A DNA stretch of 64,000 bases from Amycolatopsis dendrobii (GTDB taxonomy: Bacteria > Actinomycetota > Actinomycetes > Mycobacteriales > Pseudonocardiaceae). Position 1 is the first letter of the stretch, and each line of letters opens with the position of its first letter. The stretch lies in assembly GCF_014145675.1 (NCBI RefSeq), contig NZ_JACGZW010000009.1:1-64000 (forward strand), written 5' to 3'. Both the position numbers and the translations under genes were made by a program. Below the pieces are notes generated by a model. The model was not told the origin of the DNA. It worked only from the letters and a program-made list of their open reading frames with translations, and ran no database searches. This document shows positions 29,011-40,251 of the stretch, piece by piece.

Positions 29011-29107
29011 GCCGCCATCGTAGCCAGATCCGGCGGCGCGACATTTCTCCAAGACCGGCCGCCACCGCCCCGACCAGGCTGAACGGGTACCGGAAAGGGG
29101 ATCCGTG

Positions 29108-30504
29108 ATGATCAATTCCGCTGTTGAACTCGCCGCCGCCATCCGCGCGAAGGAGGTGAGCCCGGTCGAGGTCGCCGACTGCTACCTCGACCGCATCGCC
29201 GAGCTGGATCCGAAGTTCAACGCCTTCTGCTTCCGCGCCGACGACGAGGTCCGCACTGCCGCGAAGGCCGCCGCCGACGCCGTGCTGCGGTGCTCGCCGG
29301 AGGAACTGCCGCCGTTCCACGGGGTTCCGCTGCCGATCAAGGACCTCGTCCACGTCCAAGGCTGGCCGACCACGTACGGCTCGCTGGCCACCGACCGTTC
29401 CCCGCAGCCGAAACCCGACCCGATCGTGCGGCGGTTCACCGAAGCGGGCTTCCTCCCGCTCGGCAAGACCACGACATCGGAGTTCGGCGCGGTGCCGTTC
29501 ACCGAAAGCGAGGCGCAGGGCATCTCGCGCAATCCGTGGGACCCGGATCGCACGCCGGGCGGTTCGTCGAGCGGCGCGGGGGTCGCCGTCATCGCCGGAA
29601 TGGCCCCGGTCGCGCACGCGGAGGACGGCGGCGGATCGATCCGCATCCCGGCGTCGTGCACCGGTCTCGTCGGGCTCAAGTCGACCCGCGGTCTGGTGAC
29701 GAACGCCGTGGTGGAGGTCGAGGGCTTCGCGACGAGCGGCGTCGTCAGCCGCACGCTGGCCGACACCGCGGCCGCGCTGGACGTCCTCACCCGGCACGAC
29801 CCGGGCGCGTGGTGGTCGCAGCCGACGCCCACGCGGTCGCTCGCCGGCGCACTGGCCGTCGAAGCGCCGCCTGGCCTGCGGATCGGTGTCCTCACGGCCT
29901 CGCTGATCGACGGCATCACCGTCGACCCGGCTTGCCTGACCGCGGTCGGGAAAACCCTTCGCGCGCTGGAAGAAGCCGGACACCAGATCGTCGACAAACC
30001 GCTTCCGCTGCCGAAGTCCGAGGAACTGCTCTCGACGTTCCTGAAGGTCTGGAACGTCGCCAGCGCAGGCGTCCCGGTGGTCGACCCGGACCGCATCGAA
30101 CCGCACAACCGGGCCCAGCGCGAAGCCGCGAAGTCGGTCGATTCCTGGACTTACGCGGAAAGCGTGCACCAGACCCAGGTGTTCTCCCGCCGGATTGTCG
30201 AAGCCTTCGTCGACAACTTCGACTTGCTGGTCACGCCGACCATGGCGGGTCTCCCGCCGAAGATCGGCGCGTGGCGAGAGAGCGGAAATCCGGTGGTGGC
30301 CGCGTACCCGATGGGCGTCTTCACGTCGCTGTTCAACGTGACCGGCCAGCCGGCGATCTCCCTCCCGCTGCACCACGACGAGGCCAGCGGCCTGCCGGTC
30401 GGCGTCCAGTTGGTCGCCGCGCCCTGGCGGGAGGACCTGCTGTTGCAGGTCTCCCGCACCCTGGAGCAGGCGCTGCCCTGGACGGACCGGCGGCCGCCGC
30501 TGCA

Positions 30505-30508
<4 letters not shown>
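29108..30508 (+). CDS. amidase (amidase-signature family)
   Basis: 466 aa with the full amidase signature: catalytic Lys in PIKDL (about residue 78), GTPGGSSSGAG-type loop (here TPGGSSSGAGVAV, about 149-161) and the nucleophile region DGGGSIRIPAS with Ser-cisSer-Lys triad geometry. It hydrolyses a carboxamide; the substrate is unknown. AAAGGGG at 29094-29100 gives the best spacing to ATG at 29108 (GTG at 29105 is adjacent). It ends with a 4-bp convergent overlap with the UvrA-like gene. Confidence 0.9.
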
Positions 30509-32883
<2,375 letters not shown>

Positions 32884-32926
32884 CGTCTCTCCCTGTTTCT
32901 TCCCCAGATGTCCGGCTCGGACTTCT

Positions 32927-33337
32927 TCAGCTCGCTTGCTGGATGCGGATCAGGTTGCCTGCGGGATCGCGGAACGAGCAGTCGCGAACGCCGTAGGGCT
33001 GGTCGGTGGGCTCCTGCACGACCTCGGCGTCGCTGGCCTGCAACCGGTTGAAGGTCGCGTCGACATCCTTGGTGGCCAGGTTCAGCGCGGCGTAGGTGCC
33101 CTTGGCCATCATTTCGGTGATCATCCGGCGTTCGTCGTCGGTGAGGCCGGGAAACGCGGCGACCGGCTGCAGCACGAGAGAGGTGTCCGGCTGTCCGGGC
33201 GGGCCGACGGTAATCCAGGCCATGTCCCCGTATTTGACGTTGTTGCGCACCTCGAAGCCGAGGACGTCGCGGTAGAAGGTCAGTGTCGCTTCCGGATCGG
33301 TGTGCGGGAGGAAGCTCGCGTGAATCGTCATGTCCAT
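32927..33337 (-). CDS. VOC family protein (glyoxalase/bleomycin-resistance fold)
   Basis: 136 aa with the vicinal-oxygen-chelate pattern: IHASFLPHTDPEATLTFYRDVLGFEVR at the start (residues 4-30) and RDCSFRDPAGNLIRI at the end. Such proteins chelate a metal and either transform or sequester small molecules, including drugs. ATG at 33337 (M-D-M-T-I) matches the usual family start better than GTG at 33346. It is downstream of an AraC gene by 10 bp and upstream of the UvrA-like gene, suggesting one regulated cluster. Confidence 0.85.
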   Translation of the reverse strand: MDMTIHASFLPHTDPEATLTFYRDVLGFEVRNNVKYGDMAWITVGPPGQPDTSLVLQPVAAFPGLTDDERRMITEMMAKGTYAALNLATKDVDATFNRLQASDAEVVQEPTDQPYGVRDCSFRDPAGNLIRIQQAS

Positions 33338-33347
33338 GCCGATCACA

Positions 33348-33791
33348 CTAGGTTCGCGCCGAGCGGGGTGCTTCTCGATTCCTGATCGGTCGCGTGACCT
33401 GTTTGGCGACGCACGGAGCCATGCCCTCGGTCGCCCCGGTCTCCTCCTGGCGGTAAACGCTTGGCGGCTTCCCGACCAGCTCGGTGAAGCGCGTGCTGAA
33501 CGTCCCGAGCGACGAGAACCCGACCTCGAAACACACCTCGGTGACGCTCAGGTCGCCTCGCCGCAGCAACGCCATCGCGCGCTCGATGCGGCGGGTCATC
33601 AAATACGAGTACGGCGACTCTCCGTAAGCGGCGCGGAACTGCCGGCTCAGATGCCCGGCGGACACGTTGACGCTCCGCGCGAGCGCCTCGACGTCCAGGG
33701 GACGCGCGTACTCGCGGTCGATCCGGTCGCGCACCCGGCGCAACCGTGCGAGATCGGCCAATCGCTGCGCGTCGTCCGGTTTGCTGGTCAC
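33348..33791 (-). CDS. short AraC-type regulator controlling the VOC gene
   Basis: 147 aa, almost only the AraC DNA-binding domain: two helix-turn-helix units (LDVEALARSVNVSAGHLSRQFRAAYG and LSVTEVCFEVGFSSLGTFSTRFTELVG, residues about 30-110) with no sensor domain. This SoxS/MarA-like size suggests abundance- or partner-controlled activity. It lies 10 bp upstream of the VOC gene in the same operon. Start is GTG at 33791; the ribosome-binding site is weak. Confidence 0.85.
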   Translation of the reverse strand: MTSKPDDAQRLADLARLRRVRDRIDREYARPLDVEALARSVNVSAGHLSRQFRAAYGESPYSYLMTRRIERAMALLRRGDLSVTEVCFEVGFSSLGTFSTRFTELVGKPPSVYRQEETGATEGMAPCVAKQVTRPIRNREAPRSART

Positions 33792-33898
33792 TTCCGAATC
33801 GTGCCACGGCGATCGCCCAAGCCCCAGTAATCCGCTCTTTCGGGCTGGTGGCCGATTCGTTCAAGACCCGCGCGCCGGGCTCGTGCGACGGTCTCCGG

Positions 33899-34786
33899 GT
33901 GACTGTGAAACTGGAAGCCGTCGCCCCGTTCCTCGCCGGGCACGGCAGGTTGCTGGACCAGCGGCGGTTCGAGCTGCTGAACGGAGACGGGCGGGCAGAC
34001 GAGGTGCTCGCCGCGGTCGCGGCCTACCGGAATCCGGACGGCGGCTACGGCTGGGGCCTGGAACCGGACCTGCGCGCGCCGGAAAGCCAGCCGGGCGGCG
34101 CGCTGCACGCGTTCGAGATGTTCGCCGACGTCGCACCGGTGACCACGCCGCACGCAGTGCAGTTGTGCGACTGGCTGGAATCGGTGGCGTTCCCGGACGG
34201 CGGGCTGCCGTTCGCGTTCCCGGTCGCCGACCCGACCGCGTGCGCTCCCTTTTGGACCGGAGCCGATCCGACGGTGTTCTCGTTGCAGAGCACCGCGTTC
34301 GTTACTTCGGCCGCGTGGCGGGTCGCCGAACACGACGAGGCGGTCGCGGCGCATCCGTGGCTCGCGCGGGCGACCGAGAGGTGCCTGCGGGCGATCCGGG
34401 AGCTTGAGGAGATGCCGCACGTCATCGAATTGAGCTTCGCGATCCACCTGCTCGACGCTGGGTACGAGCGGTATCCGGAAGCGGGCGAACTCCTGACGAA
34501 GCTGGGGAAGTTCTTGCCGGAGAGCGGAATCGTGCCGGTACAGGGCGGTTCCGAGGGCGAGGTGCTGCGTCCGCTGGACTTCAGCCCGGTGCCGGGACCG
34601 TCGCGGCGGCTGTTCACCGCGGAAGCGATCGAGGCGGACCTGACCCGGCTGGAACAGGGCCAGCAGCCCGACGGCGGCTGGACGGTCGACTTCGCCAGCT
34701 TCTCCCCGGCGGCCGCGCTGGAATGGCGTGGTTACGCCACCGTCGGCGCGATCTCCAAGCTGCGCGCCAACTCGCGGCTCGGCTAG
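33899..34786 (+). CDS. terpene-cyclase/prenyltransferase-type alpha-toroid protein
   Basis: 295 aa with three QW-like motifs: RNPDGGYGWGLEPD (about residue 44), FPDGGLPFAFP (about 100) and QQPDGGWTVDF (about 255). They are characteristic of (alpha/alpha)6-toroid proteins such as squalene cyclases and prenyltransferase beta subunits. It lacks the DxDD protonation motif, so it is unlikely to be a working cyclase. GTG at 33899 gives a family-like start; the frame is open earlier, antisense to the AraC gene. 4-bp convergent overlap at the 3' end. Confidence 0.68.
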   Translation: MTVKLEAVAPFLAGHGRLLDQRRFELLNGDGRADEVLAAVAAYRNPDGGYGWGLEPDLRAPESQPGGALHAFEMFADVAPVTTPHAVQLCDWLESVAFPDGGLPFAFPVADPTACAPFWTGADPTVFSLQSTAFVTSAAWRVAEHDEAVAAHPWLARATERCLRAIRELEEMPHVIELSFAIHLLDAGYERYPEAGELLTKLGKFLPESGIVPVQGGSEGEVLRPLDFSPVPGPSRRLFTAEAIEADLTRLEQGQQPDGGWTVDFASFSPAAALEWRGYATVGAISKLRANSRLG

Positions 34787-35421
34787 GGCCAGAGGCGTTC
34801 GCGTACCCAGCCCGCGGGTTCGCGGCGGTAGCGGACCCGGAGGTGCCGCCGGTCGTGCGAGGCCTGCCAGAACTCCACCGATTCCGGCTGGATCAGGTAG
34901 CGCGTCCACGTTTCCGGTGCCACGTCCGGGTTTTCCGCTACCCAATCCGCGGCCGCCGCGGCTGCTTCGACGAGCTTCTCCGGATCGGACAGCACCTCCG
35001 ACTGATGCCCGACGTACGCCTCGGCCCGCGACGCGGGCGGCCGGGCGAGGAAGTCGTCGGCGGACACCTCGGGCGCGGCCGGGACCACCAAGCCGCGCAC
35101 CCGGACCTGACGTCCGCGGCCGGGCCAGAAGAACGTCAACGCCGCGCGCGGGTTCGCCGCCAGCTGCTGGCCCTTGGGACTCTCCGAACTGGTCGCGACC
35201 GCCCAGCCGTCCTCGTCGACGTTCTTCAGGATCACCACGCGAGCGTCCGGAGCCCCATCGGCGTCCACTGTGGACAGAGTGACGGCGTGCGGGGCCAGCA
35301 CGTGCTCGCCCGCTTCGGTCAGCCAGGCGAGGAACAGCTCCTCCGGCGTTTCCGGCGTGTGGTCCGGATCGAATTCCGGGAGCTGTTCGGGAAACGACTG
35401 CCAGCCGCGCAACGAAACCAT
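34783..35421 (-). CDS. pyridoxamine 5'-phosphate oxidase family protein
   Basis: 212 aa with PdxH architecture: FMN-binding segment APDARVVILKNVDEDG (about 57-72), SPKGQQLAANPRAALTFFW and the C-terminal RVRYRREPAGWVRERLWP that in PNPOx binds the phosphate. It probably oxidises pyridoxine/pyridoxamine 5'-phosphate to PLP, or is a close flavin-dependent relative. ATG at 35421, one base from the next upstream gene's stop. Confidence 0.82.
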   Translation of the reverse strand: MVSLRGWQSFPEQLPEFDPDHTPETPEELFLAWLTEAGEHVLAPHAVTLSTVDADGAPDARVVILKNVDEDGWAVATSSESPKGQQLAANPRAALTFFWPGRGRQVRVRGLVVPAAPEVSADDFLARPPASRAEAYVGHQSEVLSDPEKLVEAAAAAADWVAENPDVAPETWTRYLIQPESVEFWQASHDRRHLRVRYRREPAGWVRERLWP

Positions 35422-35422
35422 G

Positions 35423-36133
35423 TCACCGACCGTACGGCGGTTGCCCCGGCGGCGGGTAGTGCGGCGGCTGCGGCCCGGCCGGCCCCGCGGCGGGCGGGGG
35501 AGAAGTCTGCGGCATCGGCCCCTGCGGGATCTGCCCGGGGAAACCGCCGGGACCCGATTGCGGAGGCTGCTGGTAAGCGGCCTGTTGCTGCTGCCACTGC
35601 ACCTGCTGGAAAGCCTCGCCCGGCTGCGGGAAGCAGAACGTCAGCTTCGCGTTGATCGCGCCGTGCATCGCCGCGCCCCAGAGCTTCCCTCCGGTGAACG
35701 CGTAGGTCATGCCCGCGTGCGGATCCACCGCGACCATCCGGGTTTCGCCGCCGAACTGGTTGCTCGTCTTCGCGCTCGCCAACTGCGCGGCGTCCGGGTG
35801 CACGTGGCCGACGAGCCCGCAGATCACCACCGACGCCGCGGTCCAGCCGATCGTGCCCTGCACGTTGGCACGGGCGTGCTGGGTGGCCATGCCGGTGAAC
35901 TGCTGCAGCGTCGCCGCGTCGATGTTCGGATACGCCCCGGCGACCACGCAGTAGTTCATCGTGGACAGCATGATCGACTCGGTGAACAGGCCGACCGCGC
36001 ACGTCACCGGTCCGATCTGGACGGTGTTGAGCCTGCCGCCGCTGCGCACCACGCGTTCGGCGACCACCTGCAAATACTGCTCGGGCGTGAGCACGTCCGC
36101 GACCTCCCCGGGCTGAGCGGAATCCGCCGCCAT
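35423..36133 (-). CDS. hypothetical protein with Gln/Pro-rich tail
   Basis: 236 aa from ATG at 36133 (an ATG at 36172 is also possible; neither has a good ribosome-binding site). Residues 1-160 are globular with hydrophobic segments (TVQIGPVTCAVGLF, TAASVVICGLVGHV); residues 170-236 are Gln/Pro/Gly low complexity. I recognise no family. No signal peptide is evident. It is probably co-transcribed with the PNPOx gene 1 bp downstream. Confidence 0.6.
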   Translation of the reverse strand: MAADSAQPGEVADVLTPEQYLQVVAERVVRSGGRLNTVQIGPVTCAVGLFTESIMLSTMNYCVVAGAYPNIDAATLQQFTGMATQHARANVQGTIGWTAASVVICGLVGHVHPDAAQLASAKTSNQFGGETRMVAVDPHAGMTYAFTGGKLWGAAMHGAINAKLTFCFPQPGEAFQQVQWQQQQAAYQQPPQSGPGGFPGQIPQGPMPQTSPPPAAGPAGPQPPHYPPPGQPPYGR

Positions 36134-36189
36134 CGTCGCACGCGCCGCCTTCGCACGGACTTCACCGGGCATGGTTGACTGTGCCCGCC

Positions 36190-36717
36190 ATGCGCCGACT
36201 TCTCGTTCTCGCCCCAGCCCTGGTCCTGCTCGCCGGCTGCACTCCGTCGAGCCCGGCGAAGGAGACCCCGTCTTCGGCGCCGGCTAGTTCCGCGTCGGCG
36301 TCGGCGGGGCTGCCGCCCGATCCGCAGCCCGTGCGCACCGCGGAGTGCCCGTACCTGTCGAACGAGACGGTGCAGGACGCGAACGGACAGCACGTCACCA
36401 AGGTGAGCGTGTCCGACGACGAGCCGCATCCGACGTGCTTCTTCTACCGCCCGGACGGCAGTCTCCAGCTGACCGTGCGGGTGTACGTGGGCAAGAGCGA
36501 CGTCGCTACGGCGCTGGTCAACAAGGCCGCGCCGGTCGACACGTCGAATCCGGCGACGGAACCGGCGGGGTGGAAGGGCGGCTATCAGCCGGCCGGCGAC
36601 GGGGTGGTCTACGCCGTCGCGAAGGGCGAGGCCGCCGTCATCGTGACGAGCAACCAAAAGCAGAGCATCAAAGCACGCACAGTGGCGAAAAAGGCTATCG
36701 CTGCCCTGAAGCTCTGA
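36190..36717 (+). CDS. DUF2020-like lipoprotein
   Basis: 175 aa. Lipoprotein signal MRRLLVLAPALVLLAGC, lipobox LAGC, with lipidated Cys at residue 17. A Ser/Ala linker is followed by a compact domain (CPYLSNETVQDANGQHV ... HPTCFFYRPDGSLQLTVRVYVG) that resembles actinobacterial DUF2020 lipoproteins of unknown function; two conserved Cys could pair. ATG at 36190 is chosen because the signal peptide begins there. Confidence 0.65.
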   Translation: MRRLLVLAPALVLLAGCTPSSPAKETPSSAPASSASASAGLPPDPQPVRTAECPYLSNETVQDANGQHVTKVSVSDDEPHPTCFFYRPDGSLQLTVRVYVGKSDVATALVNKAAPVDTSNPATEPAGWKGGYQPAGDGVVYAVAKGEAAVIVTSNQKQSIKARTVAKKAIAALKL

Positions 36718-36857
36718 GTAACGGGCTCCGCACGGGTGAGTGAAGTTGATCTTGTATTACTCTAAGCAGCACGCGCGGTCCCCCCAACACTCGCGCGCCG
36801 GGTGCCGGTCCGGCACCACATACTTGGTTACCCCTTTTCGACGACAAGGACAGATTC

Positions 36858-37310
36858 GTGGCTGACACCCTCAAGGAAATCCTGCTTGACTCGAGCCGTC
36901 GCCCCACCGTGGTCTCCGACTTCGCGGAGCTCGTGGACGCCGAGGTCGCCGACAAGGGCGGGGTCTCCGGCGCGGTCGTGAAGACCGGCTTCGCCGCCGT
37001 CAAGAAGATCAAGCCGGGCATCATCCCGTCCGCGATCGACAGCCTGCTGGACGACTTCTCCAACGCTCTCGAGCCCTTCTACGGCGACTTCCGCGCCCAG
37101 GGCGGCAACGACTTCGGCGCCTACCTGACCAGCCGCTCGGACGAGGCCTCGGACGCGCTGCTCGGGGTTACCGACGCCCGCGCCGAGCGCAGCAGCCGCG
37201 ACAGCATCAAGAAGGTCTACTCGAAGCTGCGCCCGAACGGCAAGAAGAACGTCGAGGAGGCGCTGCCGCGTCTCGGCCAGCTGATCGACAAGCACGCCGC
37301 CGCGGCCTGA
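36858..37310 (+). CDS. conserved actinobacterial protein (DUF6918-like)
   Basis: 150-aa soluble, mostly helical protein starting ADTLKEILLDSSRRPTVV. It is conserved in many actinomycetes, without known function. There is no signal peptide or membrane segment. GTG at 36858 with AAGGACA upstream. A strong bidirectional terminator follows. Highly biased codon use suggests good expression. Confidence 0.7.
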   Translation: MADTLKEILLDSSRRPTVVSDFAELVDAEVADKGGVSGAVVKTGFAAVKKIKPGIIPSAIDSLLDDFSNALEPFYGDFRAQGGNDFGAYLTSRSDEASDALLGVTDARAERSSRDSIKKVYSKLRPNGKKNVEEALPRLGQLIDKHAAAA

Positions 37311-37330
37311 ACCGGCTGAGCGACATACGA

Positions 37331-37366
37331 AAAAGGGCCCCGGGACGCACTTCCCGGGGCCCTTTT
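37331..37366. terminator. bidirectional terminator between convergent genes
   Basis: Perfect 15-bp stem, AAAAGGGCCCCGGGA (37331-37345) with TCCCGGGGCCCTTTT (37352-37366). It has A-runs and T-runs on both sides, so it can stop transcription in both directions. Confidence 0.92.
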
Positions 37367-37373
37367 CGCGCGT

Positions 37374-38015
37374 TCAGTTCTTCTTCTCCGCAGCCGACGT
37401 GCTCGGCGCCTTGCCGTTCGTCTTCGGCTCGCCCGGCTTGGCGTCCTTCGCGTCCTTGGCCTCCGGAGCCGGCTTCGCGGGCGGGGCGGGCGGAGCCGGC
37501 GGGGTGGCCTTCGGCGGGGCCGGTGCGACCGGCGGCTCCTGCTGCCGCGACTTCAACGCGACAGCGGTGCCGACCGCGACCGCGCCGAGACCGAGGAGCC
37601 ACGGCCAGCGGCGGCGCTTGCGGGTGCCCTTGGCGGCGCTCTTCGCCTCCTCCAGAGCGGCGCGGAATTCCTTCTTCGCCGCCTTGAAGTCCTTCTTGCC
37701 GCGCCGCTTCGACTCACCGGCCGACGCGGCGGCCTTGATCGCGGCCTTCTTGGCCTTGCGGCCCGGCTTCTTCAGCTCGGCGATGCGGGCGAGCGCTTCC
37801 TTGCGCGCCGCGGCGGAGCTCTTCTTCAGCTCCTTGCGAGTCAGCTCCGTCTTCTTCGCCAGCTTGCGCTGGGCGCGACGGCCCCGCTTGCCCAGCTCCT
37901 CCGCGCCGGCCTCGGCGGCCTTCGCGCCCGCCTTGCCCGCCTCGACGACCAGCTTCCGCAGGTCCGCCGAGCCGGACTTGGCCGACTCACCGACCGATTC
38001 CACGGCCCGGGTCAT
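37374..38015 (-). CDS. Lys/Ala-rich membrane-anchored protein
   Basis: 213 aa. Residues 1-125 are an extremely Lys/Arg/Ala-rich helical region resembling histone H1-like tails (RRAQRKLAKKTELTRKELKK). One membrane segment (WPWLLGLGAVAVGTAVAL, about 138-155) follows, then a Pro/Ala/Lys-rich tail. It might bind nucleic acid or anionic polymers at the membrane. ATG at 38015 is chosen: GAGGTG lies 6 bases upstream. A GTG at 38024 is also in frame. Confidence 0.65.
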   Translation of the reverse strand: MTRAVESVGESAKSGSADLRKLVVEAGKAGAKAAEAGAEELGKRGRRAQRKLAKKTELTRKELKKSSAAARKEALARIAELKKPGRKAKKAAIKAAASAGESKRRGKKDFKAAKKEFRAALEEAKSAAKGTRKRRRWPWLLGLGAVAVGTAVALKSRQQEPPVAPAPPKATPPAPPAPPAKPAPEAKDAKDAKPGEPKTNGKAPSTSAAEKKN

Positions 38016-38041
38016 GGTCTTCACCTCATCAATCGTTGTGA

Positions 38042-38053
38042 AACAGATCTGTT
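38042..38053. promoter_or_regulatory. 12-bp palindrome AACAGATCTGTT upstream of the Lys-rich gene
   Basis: A perfect palindrome lies 27 bp upstream of the chosen start of the Lys/Ala-rich gene and close to a TTGACA word at 38056-38061. A possible regulator site; the regulator is unknown. Confidence 0.35.
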
Positions 38054-38221
38054 GCTTGACATCTATCCTGCCCTTTTTCCGCCCGCACCGCTGCGGCTTC
38101 CCGCTGCGGGCCTTCCGGAAACCTCGGGAAAGTGCCCTCTTCCTGGGCCGGTGTCCAGCGCGACGGGCCGGGGACGCCCCCTGAACCCCCCATTTGTGCG
38201 AAGGGGTGGCACGATGGCGGC

Positions 38222-38746
38222 GTGACTGAAAGCGCCCGCAAGGCCACCCTGCACACCAACCAGGGTGACATCCACGTGAACCTGCTGCCCGACCACGCGC
38301 CGAAGACCGTGGCGAACTTCGTGGGGCTGGCCACCGGCTCCAAGGAGTACACCCAGCCGAACGCGAAGGGCGGCAACTCCGGTCCGTTCTACGACGGCTC
38401 GATCTTCCACCGGGTCATCGACGGCTTCATGATCCAGGGCGGTGACCCGACGGGCACCGGCCGCGGCGGCCCCGGCTACAAGTTCGGCGACGAGTTCCAC
38501 CCCGAGCTGCAGTTCTCCAAGCCGTACCTGCTGGCCATGGCGAACGCCGGGCCGGGCACCAACGGCTCGCAGTTCTTCATCACCGTCGCGCCGACCTCGC
38601 ACCTGAACTTCCGGCACACGATCTTCGGCGAGGTGGCGGACCAGGAGTCCCGCAACGTCGTCGACGCGATCGCGACGACCGCGACCGGACCGGCGGACCG
38701 CCCGCTGTCCGACGTGGTCATCGAGAAGATCACCGTCGAAGACTGA
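38222..38746 (+). CDS. ppiA: cyclophilin-type peptidyl-prolyl cis-trans isomerase
   Basis: 174-aa cytoplasmic cyclophilin accelerating X-Pro isomerisation. It carries FHRVIDGFMIQGGDPTGTGRGGPGY (split about residues 61-85, with catalytic Arg in FHR), LAMANAGPGTNGSQFFIT and the LNFRHTIFGEV motif. No signal peptide. GTG at 38222 starts the family domain. Same position as Rv0009 in the origin synteny block; here the 19-kb accessory block precedes it. Confidence 0.96.
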   Translation: MTESARKATLHTNQGDIHVNLLPDHAPKTVANFVGLATGSKEYTQPNAKGGNSGPFYDGSIFHRVIDGFMIQGGDPTGTGRGGPGYKFGDEFHPELQFSKPYLLAMANAGPGTNGSQFFITVAPTSHLNFRHTIFGEVADQESRNVVDAIATTATGPADRPLSDVVIEKITVED

Positions 38747-38789
38747 CGCGCCGCAGGCAGGGATGGGGTTTCGGTAGGTTGGAGTCATC

Positions 38790-39752
38790 GTGAGCCAACC
38801 GCCGAACCCGTCCGCGCCGTCTCTTCCCGGTTGCTGGTGGCATCCGAACCGCCCGACCGGCCTCAGCTGTGCCCGCTGCGGACGTCCGGCCTGCCCGGAC
38901 TGCCTGCGCGAAGCCCCGGTGGGGTTCCAGTGCACGGACTGCGTCCAGACCGGGGCGCAACAGCAGAAACAGCAGCACCGGCAGTACCGCGACGCCGGAA
39001 TGGGCTCCCGCACGATCGCCGGGGCCCGGCTTTCGAATTCTTACACCGTCACCGCGACGCTGATCGCGGTGAACGTGGTGGTCTTCCTGATCACCGTTCT
39101 CCAGGCCAAGAGCCTGTTCGCCAACCAGGTCGCTCCCGTCGAACAGGCGGGCGTCCTGTGGCCGTCGGCCACGCTCGGCGGCGGCGAGCTGTGGCGGATC
39201 TTCACCTCCGGCTTCCTGCACTACGGGCCCATTCACATCGCGGCGAACGCCTTCTCGCTGTGGATGATGGGCCGGGCGCTGGAGCAGGTCTTCGGCAAGA
39301 TCCGGTACCTGGCGCTCTACTTCGTGTCGATGCTCGGCGCTTCGACCGCGGTGCTGCTCTTCCAGGACGTCGACGGCGCCACCGCGGGCGCGTCCGGGGC
39401 GATCTTCGGACTGCTCGGCAGCTACGCGGTCATCGTGCTGAAGCTCCGGCTGAACCCCTCCGCGCTGCTCGTCAACCTGGTGATCAACGCCTACGTCACC
39501 TTCGCCATCCCCGGCATCTCGATTTACGCGCACGCGGGCGGGCTGGTCACCGGGGCACTGGTGACGGCCGCGATGCTGTACGCGCCGGCCCGGAACCTGG
39601 CCAGGTGGCAGGCGATCGGCACGGTCATCGTCGCGGTCGCGCTCGTCGGGCTGATCAGCTGGCGAGCCACCCAGATCCCCACCGTGTCGTGCGAGTTCCA
39701 CCAGTTCCAAGGCCGGACTGATTACGGCTGCACGCAGTCACGCTCCGGCTGA
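38790..39752 (+). CDS. rhomboid family intramembrane serine protease
   Basis: 320 aa. The N-terminus has a B-box-like zinc finger (CWWHPNRPTGLSCARCGRPACPDC, split at residues 15-38, plus CTDC). The rhomboid domain has six to seven membrane helices, catalytic Ser in GASGAIFG (about residue 205) and catalytic His in AHAGGLVTG (about 250). It cleaves membrane proteins within the bilayer; the substrate is unknown. GTG at 38790, 43 bp after ppiA. The last 15 bp overlap the convergent PH gene. Confidence 0.93.
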   Translation: MSQPPNPSAPSLPGCWWHPNRPTGLSCARCGRPACPDCLREAPVGFQCTDCVQTGAQQQKQQHRQYRDAGMGSRTIAGARLSNSYTVTATLIAVNVVVFLITVLQAKSLFANQVAPVEQAGVLWPSATLGGGELWRIFTSGFLHYGPIHIAANAFSLWMMGRALEQVFGKIRYLALYFVSMLGASTAVLLFQDVDGATAGASGAIFGLLGSYAVIVLKLRLNPSALLVNLVINAYVTFAIPGISIYAHAGGLVTGALVTAAMLYAPARNLARWQAIGTVIVAVALVGLISWRATQIPTVSCEFHQFQGRTDYGCTQSRSG

Positions 39753-40181
39753 GCGGGCCCGCAGTTCAGTCAGCACGTCCAGCACGTCGCGAGGATCCTC
39801 GCCGAGGTCGGTCTGCCCGAAGATGAACAGCTGCTCGTCGTGCTCCAGTTCAAGCGTCACGCCGTCGCGGCCGAGACGGCGGGTGCTGCGCAGCCGGACC
39901 GTCGTGCCGGTCCAGGGGAGCTGGTGCGTGCCGGTGAGCGTGCGGGTCTGAAGACCGTGCTCGTCGGCGGACAGACGCGGCCGCACGAGCGTCCAGTGGA
40001 CCGCGAACGCGCCGACTGCCAGCGTCGCGAGGCCGGTGAGCACCGCGCCCTTTCCGTCGCCGAAGAGCGTGTCCAGGACCGTTCCGACCAGCAGCAACGT
40101 GGTCAGGCCCCACGCCACTACCACGAGGTTTCGGCGCGGGGCCCACGAGGTCGGGTGGTTATCCACAGGGGTTATCCACAC
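39738..40181 (-). CDS. PH-domain membrane protein
   Basis: 147 aa with two membrane helices (about 18-37 and 46-65) and a C-terminal bacterial PH-like domain (LVRPRLSADEHGLQTRTLTGTHQLPW). It corresponds to Rv0010c in the mycobacterial order. Unknown function, presumably an envelope protein next to crgA. The start is GTG at 40181 or 40166; both lie inside a pair of perfect DnaA boxes. Confidence 0.8.
   Translation of the reverse strand: MWITPVDNHPTSWAPRRNLVVVAWGLTTLLLVGTVLDTLFGDGKGAVLTGLATLAVGAFAVHWTLVRPRLSADEHGLQTRTLTGTHQLPWTGTTVRLRSTRRLGRDGVTLELEHDEQLFIFGQTDLGEDPRDVLDVLTELRARSAGA
40159..40180 (+). promoter_or_regulatory. tandem perfect DnaA boxes (TTATCCACA)
   Basis: TTATCCACA occurs at 40159-40167 and 40172-40180, in direct orientation with 4 bp between them, overlapping the start of the PH gene and 70 bp from crgA. 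Two perfect 9-mers this close are unlikely by chance in GC-rich DNA. Confidence 0.7.
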
Positions 40182-40251
40182 TGGGGATGAGTCACACCGG
40201 TGTGATTCGGTGTCAATCGGCCGACCGGAGCAAAGCCGATCCGGCGGATGG

